Shown: positions 59,806 to 64,000 of the stretch, in pieces
How the letters are laid out: every line of letters starts with the position of its first letter
Position numbering within the stretch: the stretch's first letter is position 1
Assembly: GCF_021917145.1 (NCBI RefSeq)
Contig: NC_061073.1
Span: 10,033,211 to 10,097,210, forward strand
Reading direction: 5' to 3'
DNA length: 64,000 nt
DNA from: Hypomesus transpacificus
Taxonomy: Eukaryota > Chordata > Actinopteri > Osmeriformes > Osmeridae
Position numbers and translations under genes: made by a program
The notes under the pieces: generated by a model
What the model saw: only the letters and a program-made list of their open reading frames with translations
The model's database searches: none
What the model was told of the DNA's origin: nothing

Positions 59806-60765
59806 ACTGGCAGCTCGTTGGGCTAACATACAGCACTGACAGCTCGTTGGGCTAACACAGGGGTGGGGAACGTCCGGCCCGCAGGCCGTATGCGGCCGGC
59901 GAAATAATTTGGTCCGGCCCGCCATGGCACTGCAGGAACCATATTATTAGGTGCATTATTCGTTGGCAGCAGCACTATTTTAATATGCGGAAGAGGACCG
60001 TGGAGGCGAGCAGCGTTGCGTAGCAATATACCGAGGAATTCCACACATTCTTTCAAATTAACCCAGAATACGTTGTTGGTCTGGGCTAGGCCCCGAATGT
60101 TTTCAACGTGGCTCCGCGCCTGATTAACACTCAGATCGATGAGCAGTCTCAAAAATGGTAGCAATATAAAAAATAATGCGATCCCTTTCCGTAATCATGA
60201 AATGTTCGATGCACCCCTAGTCAAAACATGCTGCATCCGTGCCAGCTAACATCACAAACCTCACCAAAGAGAAGCAGTTCCAGCCATCACATTAGGGGTG
60301 AGTTAATTAAATGTTTGACCAAATATAGAAGGCACATTTTTAAGTTGATAATTCTGTACGGCCGAATGATTTTATAAATATCCAAATGGCCCTTGGCAGA
60401 AAAAAGGTTCCCCACTCCTCGGCTAACATACAGCACTGGCAGCTTGGGCTAACATACAGAACTGGCAGCTTGTTGGGCTAACATACAGAACTGGCAGCTC
60501 TTTGGGCTAACATACAGCACTGGCAGCTTGTTGGGCTAACACATACAGCACTGGCAGCTCTTTGGGCTAACATACAGAACTGGCAGCTCTTTGGGCTAAC
60601 ATACAGCACTGGCAGCTCTTTGGGCTAACATAAAGCACTGGCAGCTTGTTGGGCTAACATACAGCACTGGCAGCTCTTTGGGCTAACATACAGAACTGGC
60701 AGCTCTTTGGGCTAACATACAGAACTGGCAGCTCTTTGGGCTAACATACAGAACTGGCAGCCCTC
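59806..60765. repeat. 30-bp minisatellite split by a transposon
   Basis: Units of about 29-30 bp, GGCTAACATACAGCACTGGC then AGCTCTTTG. Two units lie left of a 563-bp insertion (59858-60420) and about twelve lie right of it. The array therefore existed before the insertion and may have grown since on the right. Confidence 0.9.
59858..60420. mobile_element. hAT-type non-autonomous element inside a minisatellite
   Basis: The 563-bp element starts CAGGGGTGGGGAACGTCCGG and ends GGTTCCCCACTCCTC. The inverted termini are AGGGGTGGGGAAC against AGGAGTGGGGAAC. Flanking 8 bp on both sides is GGCTAACA. The interior includes GGCCCGC-rich subterminal sequence typical of a hAT family found widely in vertebrates. 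The flanking duplication is also part of the array unit, so it is weaker evidence here than at other sites. Confidence 0.75.
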
Positions 60766-61348
60766 CTAACACCGAAGGAACTAAATGAAAGACATGACAG
60801 TGGGATGTTACCCCTCTCCTGGTTTCCACATAGTCTGACCCAAAAACTCTAAAATGTTCACGGTTCCTCAGTAGGCCCCTGGTGAAACCCTACACTCTGC
60901 CCTATATCTACCCTAAACTCTGCCTTACACTCTGCTCTACACTCTACCCTATATCTACCCTACACTCTGCCCTACACTCTACCAATGTCTACCCTACACT
61001 CTGCCCTACACTGTACCCTATATCTACCCTATATCTACCCTACACTCTACTCTATATCTACCCTACACTCTGCCCTACACTGTACCCTATATCTACCCTA
61101 TATCTACCCTACACTCTACTCTATATCTACCCTACACTCTGCCCTACACTCTACCTATATCTACCCTACACTCTGCCCTACACTCTACCTATATCTACCC
61201 TACACTCTACTCTATATCTACCCTACACTCTGCCCTACACTCTACCTATATCTACCCTACACTCTACTCTATATCTACCCTACACTCTGCCCTACACTCT
61301 ACCTATATCTACCCTACACTCTACCTATATCTACCCTACACTGTACCT

Positions 61349-62264
61349 CAGCAGTCTCCAACCTTTTTTGCGCCACAGACTGGTTTCATGTAGGACTTAT
61401 TTTCACGGACCAGCAGGGACGGACTGGAAGGAAAGATAGGCCCTGGACTTTGATCCAAACTGGCCCACCAGAACCGGTCTCCGTATAGGCCTACGCCACC
61501 ACAGCTGCCCTGCTAATGCATGCACATTCTGGGTTTGATGTGATCCTAGTTAGCGACTTTCACACCAATGCAGGCGCGCAGAGCGAATTTGCTGATTTGA
61601 GTGAAAAATAGTTTTTGGAGCTTTATGTCAAATAAACATAGCCGTTTTTCAATTGGTAAAACCTTGTCTAGTGACTGTGATGTTTTCTCTTAATCTTTCA
61701 GCCCCATCTTTACGGTTCTTAGCCTGGTCTTCCATCGTTATATTACTAGCTAGCTTTCGATCTGTCAGTCCCACTTTTATGTGTAAACAAGACTAAGCTA
61801 CGACAGTGACACCCGAAGTGCATTCCTTATACCTTTATTGTTTGATTGCTGTCACGGCAGAAAATCCCGCTTCCAAAGGATGTTGGAAATGGAAGCAGGG
61901 TTTTAAGTGCTTGGTTGCGATCTCAGGATATTCAGCCTTCATCCAAAACACCAGCACAGGCTTCATTAAGTGGTAACTATCGCCTGTCATGTGTCAAGCG
62001 GAAGAGACGCGTGTGATAGTTACCACTCAAGGAAGCCCACAAACTTGCTAAAAAATGAGTAAACAAACGTCTTTGCAGAGCTTTTTTGCTCGGGGGAAAA
62101 GGCCCGCAGAGAAGGAGAGAATCCGGTCATTTTTCAGAATAAAACGTCTTTCAGACTCTGATAATCCATTAAAAGGAAATAATGTTATTTATTTTCTCTG
62201 CGGCCCCATACCAAATGGCCTACGGACCGGTACCGATCCGCGGACCGGTGGTTGGGGAACGCTG
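61349..62264 (+). mobile_element. hAT-type element with transposase remnant
   Basis: The 916-bp insertion starts CAGCAGTCTCCAACC and ends GGTTGGGGAACGCTG, an imperfect inverted repeat. Flanking octamers are CTGTACCT (61341-61348) and CTCTACCT (62265-62272), a 7/8 match. An open frame from 62055 begins MSKQTSLQSFFARGKRPAEK, which has the style of the N-terminus of hAT/ZBED-type proteins. It runs into non-coding terminal sequence after about 55 residues, so it is a broken copy. Confidence 0.75.
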
Positions 62265-62705
62265 CTCTACCTTATATCTACCCTACACTTGCCCTATATC
62301 TACCCTACACTTTACCTTATATCTACCCTACACTTAACCCTATATTTACCCTACACTCTACCCTATATCTATCCTGCACTCTGCCTTACACTCTGCCCTA
62401 CACTCTACCTATATCTACCCTACACTTTACCCTATATCTACCCTACACTTTACCCTATATCTACCCTACACTTTACCCTATATTTACCCTATATCTATCT
62501 TGCACTCTGCCTTACACCCTATATCTACCCTGCACTCTGCCCTACACTCTGCCCTACACTCTACCTATATCTACCCTTTATCTACCCTACACTCTGCCCT
62601 ACACTCTACCTATATCTACCCTATATCTACCCTACACTCTGCCCTACACTCTACCTATATCTACCCTACACTCTGCCCTACACTCTACCCTACACTCTGC
62701 CCTAT

Positions 62706-62925
62706 ATCAGAATCAAAATGGGATTTATTCGCCATGAAAGTTTGCACTGACAAGAAATTTGCTTTGGCAGGAAGGTGCATACAATAAACATATAGGAATC
62801 TTACATTTAAATATGTGGTCTAACTATACTAAACCTAGCAGTAATAAGTGGAATGCACTAAAATAGAATAAAAGTGGGCATAAAATAAAATATAAGTTGA
62901 CAAATTACAATATAAAATATCTACC
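62706..62925. mobile_element. Dispersed retroelement-like repeat, copy 2
   Basis: Same motifs as at 25141: ATCAGAATCAAAATGGGATT, CGCCATGAAAGTTTGCACTG and TTTGGCAGGAAGGTGCATAC, with an A/T-rich tail. It sits inside the CTACCCTACACTCTGCC array, so its borders are sharp: repeat units stop at 62705 and resume near 62918. Confidence 0.7.
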
Positions 62926-63549
62926 CTATATGTACCCTACACTCTGCCCTACACTCTACCCTACACTCTACCCTATATCTACCCTACACTCTACCCTATA
63001 TCTGCCATACACTCTACCCTATATCTACCCTATATCTACCCTACACTCTACCCTATATCTACCCTATATCTACCCTACACTCTGCCCTATATTTACCCTA
63101 CACTCTACCCTATATCTACCCTATATCTACCCTACACTCTACCCTATATCTGCCATACACTCTACCTTATATCTACCCTACACTTTACCCTATATCTACC
63201 CTATATCTACCCTACACTCTGCCCTATATCTACCCTACACTCTACCCTATATCTACCCTATATCTACCCTACACTCTACCCTATATCTGCCATACACTCT
63301 ACCCTATATCTACCCTACACTCTACCCTATATCTACCCTATATCTACCCTACACTCTGCCATACACTCTACCCTACACTCTACCCTATATCTACCCTACA
63401 CTCTACCCTATATCTACCCTATATCTACCCTACACTCTGCCCTACACTCTCCCCTACACTCTGCCCTACACTCTATTCCACCCCCCACCTGGGTGATTTA
63501 CAATCATCCAGTTGTGAGAACAGTGCCAGGTGATTGTGCAACTTGTAGG

Positions 63550-63568
63550 GTATCCCCATGTTTGTGTT

Positions 63569-63603
<35 letters not shown>

Positions 63604-63606
63604 GAA
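63550..63606. repeat. (GT)n microsatellite
   Basis: Short GT repeat with TTT interruptions. The remaining sequence to 64000 is non-repetitive intron of the calcium-channel gene with no exon recognised. Confidence 0.8.
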
Positions 63607-64000
63607 TGCTGGTAAGGATTGTCTTTGGCACAGTGGCCCTGAGCGACAGACACGCAGTAACGAGATCACATTAATGCCCAGATTGAGGAGCAAGCTCTCT
63701 CCCCCATCCTGCTCATCAGGATTTGGTGGACAGCCTAGTTCTTATTTTAGATGACCACGTCCATGTTCGACTTCTGTTTATAAGTCTGAGCTCCCGGTAA
63801 ATGATTTCAGGTCGAAGAGTAAAACAGTTCAGTCAAAGAATCAGTGCATTCTAATATTTGGCTCATTTTATAGTTCAGTGCTCAATATCATACTGAGAGA
63901 CCGGCGCTGATTAAAGCATATCATTAAAAAATCTCTGTTACGTATAAACCTACCTGTTCCTAAAATATCTGCAGTGTGGAATCAAGTCTGTATTTACCCA

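Larger units (their letters stand above)
60888..63478. repeat. CTACCCTACACTCTGCC minisatellite, interrupted twice
   Basis: Units of 11-17 bp (CTACCCTACACTCTGCC, CTACCCTATAT) occupy 60888-61348, 62265-62706 and 62916-63478. The first break is a hAT-type element and the second a retroelement-like repeat. Tyr/Thr/Leu-rich frames across the array are artefacts. Confidence 0.9.

Noticed and set aside
60882..63496. Long Tyr/Thr/Leu/Pro frames
   Set aside because: Translations of the CTACCCTACACTCTGCC array. One also fuses a transposon remnant to the array.

Overview
The window is nuclear DNA from a ray-finned fish, very probably a euteleost. The evidence is vertebrate muscle and calcium-channel genes with short GT-AG introns, a fish-type MyoD, several copies of a tRNA-derived SINE of the kind common in teleosts, non-autonomous hAT elements, and abundant micro- and minisatellites. 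The species cannot be fixed from the sequence alone. There is one 100-base assembly gap at 38692-38791.

Four protein-coding genes can be supported. (1) Fast skeletal troponin T (tnnt3), + strand, 5134-14314. Thirteen coding segments were placed; twelve are used per transcript plus one of two mutually exclusive 41-nt exons, and the joined frame is 305 codons including stop. (2) MyoD (myod1), - strand, 17037-18147. It has three exons and 271 residues, is complete, and lies tail-to-tail with tnnt3 about 2.7 kb away. (3) A divergent ferritin-like gene, - strand, 20414-22573. It has three exons and 201 residues, an N-terminal extension, and has lost most ferroxidase ligands. (4) The first two coding exons of a voltage-gated calcium channel alpha2/delta subunit, closest to cacna2d4, + strand, 56072-59610. 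It continues beyond the right edge.

The left third (1-22.6 kb) is gene-dense: a muscle pair (contractile gene plus its master transcription factor), then the ferritin-like gene. From 22.6 to 56 kb I find no convincing coding exon. That stretch is a run of tandem arrays (GT/AC repeats, C- and G-rich minisatellites, a 2.3-kb array with higher-order structure at 41.6-44.0 kb), separated by single-copy DNA that may hold regulatory elements. The last 8 kb is intron of the calcium-channel gene. It is filled with minisatellites, two of which are split by hAT-type insertions with recognisable 8-bp target duplications.

The most unusual observation is in the ferritin-like gene. The intron-exon junction of its last exon has been tandemly amplified as a 39-bp minisatellite, giving eight successive copies of the splice acceptor plus exon start. 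The five nearest copies are in the same reading frame and the three farthest are out of frame. A second is the troponin T N-terminal exon, which encodes a long Glu-Pro repeat tract.
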